Positions 6,547 to 7,179 of a stretch of 7,179 nt of DNA are shown here, one piece after another (the stretch's first letter is position 1; every line of letters starts with the position of its first letter). Below the pieces are notes generated by a model. That model was not told the origin of the DNA. It searched no databases and saw only the letters and a list, made by a program, of their open reading frames with translations. The DNA is taken from the NCBI GenBank assembly GCA_029858465.1, contig JAOUEZ010000065.1:1-7179 (forward strand), read 5' to 3'. The position numbers and the translations under genes are program-made. This DNA is from Thermoplasmata archaeon. Lineage in GTDB: Archaea; Thermoplasmatota; Thermoplasmata; UBA10834; DTMW01.

Positions 6547-7176
6547 ATGGAAGAGAATAACTCAGGAGCAATTGGCGGCAGGAAATGGAATTTTGCCAGG
6601 AGATTTGTGCATGTTCTTCTCTCTATTGGAGTGCTCTATTACTGGTTGCCGGATCCGCTTATGCCCGGCTTCCCCAAATGGTTCCTGCTTGTGATTGGCC
6701 TTGCAATAATTGCGTTCATTGAAATCTTGAGATTCGGCATGAAAATCAAACTACCCTGGACAAGACCATATGAAGAAGGGCGGCTTGCTGGTCATACTTA
6801 TTCAGCTGTCGGTGCAGTTATCGTGTTTCTGATTGCCCCGATGGAAATTGGAACACCGGCGATAATTGCGATGGCCTGGGCAGATCCAATCGCCGGAGAG
6901 GTGAGGAAGCGGACGGGGCGCAGAGAAATCGGTTGGCTCGCCTGCGGGATATCCTATGCAATCATCGCCGGAATCGTGGTCTTTCTGATTGTGCCGTGGA
7001 GAGACGTCGGCTCAATGGGATTATTGGTTGCCATTATGACAATTACAGCTGTATTTTCTGAAGAGATCGGTCAAAAATATCTTGATGATGATTTCACCAT
7101 GCTCGTCCTGCCGACAGCCGTAGCTATGATCTACTGGGTCATTCTCTTGGACAGATTGCTCATAGTGACTCCTTGA
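6547..7176 (+). CDS. Multi-span membrane protein, dolichol/polyprenol kinase-like (CDP-diglyceride synthase superfamily)
   Basis: This 209-residue protein has about six or seven hydrophobic segments (roughly residues 20-37, 43-63, 82-98, 102-116, 130-149, 154-171 and 183-203). Its pattern recalls the SEC59/VTE5 group of CTP-dependent polyprenol kinases: RRFVHVLLS at 18-26, RLAGHTYSAVG at 79-89, AWADPIAGEVRKRTG at 110-124 with the Asp of the nucleotide-binding helix, and SEEIGQKYLDDDFTMLVLP at 171-189. If correct, it phosphorylates a lipid such as geranylgeraniol or dolichol in the cell membrane. The assignment is by motif order only, and the canonical G-Asp-x-x-Ala is altered to Ala-Asp-Pro-Ile-Ala, so activity is not certain. 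No Shine-Dalgarno precedes the ATG; a weak CATATAG at 6504-6510 could be a TATA element. In-frame TAG at 6508-6510 limits any upstream extension. Confidence 0.6.
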   Translation: MEENNSGAIGGRKWNFARRFVHVLLSIGVLYYWLPDPLMPGFPKWFLLVIGLAIIAFIEILRFGMKIKLPWTRPYEEGRLAGHTYSAVGAVIVFLIAPMEIGTPAIIAMAWADPIAGEVRKRTGRREIGWLACGISYAIIAGIVVFLIVPWRDVGSMGLLVAIMTITAVFSEEIGQKYLDDDFTMLVLPTAVAMIYWVILLDRLLIVTP

Positions 7177-7179
7177 AAA

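Overview
The window looks archaeal. Alanyl-tRNA synthetase is the archaeal type, with an N-terminal Cys cluster upstream of the class II core. Its neighbours are a short VIT1/CCC1-like protein, a DUF763 protein and a polyprenol-kinase-like membrane protein. Start sites also fit archaea: genes inside operons often have a Shine-Dalgarno sequence, while genes at the head of a transcription unit lack a strong one, and alaS has an A/T-rich TATA-like box about 30 nt before its ATG. Six of the eight annotated stop codons are TGA, one is TAA and one is TAG. Base composition is roughly balanced. I cannot name the lineage. A methanogenic euryarchaeon would fit, because Ni/Co uptake is in high demand there. 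One possibility of special interest is a pyrrolysine-using group such as Methanomassiliicoccales or Methanosarcinaceae, because of the in-frame TAG described below; this is inference only.

Bases 1-1956 (+ strand) hold the 3' part of an energy-coupling-factor Ni/Co importer operon: the end of cbiM (substrate-binding membrane protein), a small PDGLE-domain membrane protein in the CbiN position, cbiQ (transmembrane coupling protein) and cbiO (ATPase). All junctions overlap (4, 23 and 4 nt), so the genes are tightly coupled. The cbiO reading frame that begins at the overlapping GTG has a TAG at codon 14. This is exactly where ABC ATPases of this family carry the A-loop aromatic residue that stacks on the adenine of ATP. 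The rest of cbiO is intact.

Bases 1971-5244 (- strand) form a two-gene unit: alaS (897 aa, complete, with editing and C-Ala domains) followed one base later by a VIT1/CCC1-like metal transporter. The transporter ends with TAG and converges on cbiO with only 14 nt between them and no visible terminator.

Bases 5245-5377 are a divergent promoter region. It contains a TATA-like box for alaS and a perfect 9-bp inverted repeat that overlaps the start codon of the rightward gene. Bases 5378-7176 (+ strand) carry that gene, a DUF763 protein with a C-terminal helix-hairpin-helix, and then a multi-span membrane protein resembling the dolichol/polyprenol kinase and CDP-diglyceride synthase superfamily. 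Apart from the TAG in cbiO, the window reads as ordinary archaeal core and metal-transport content. I saw no mobile element, CRISPR array, tRNA or rRNA.
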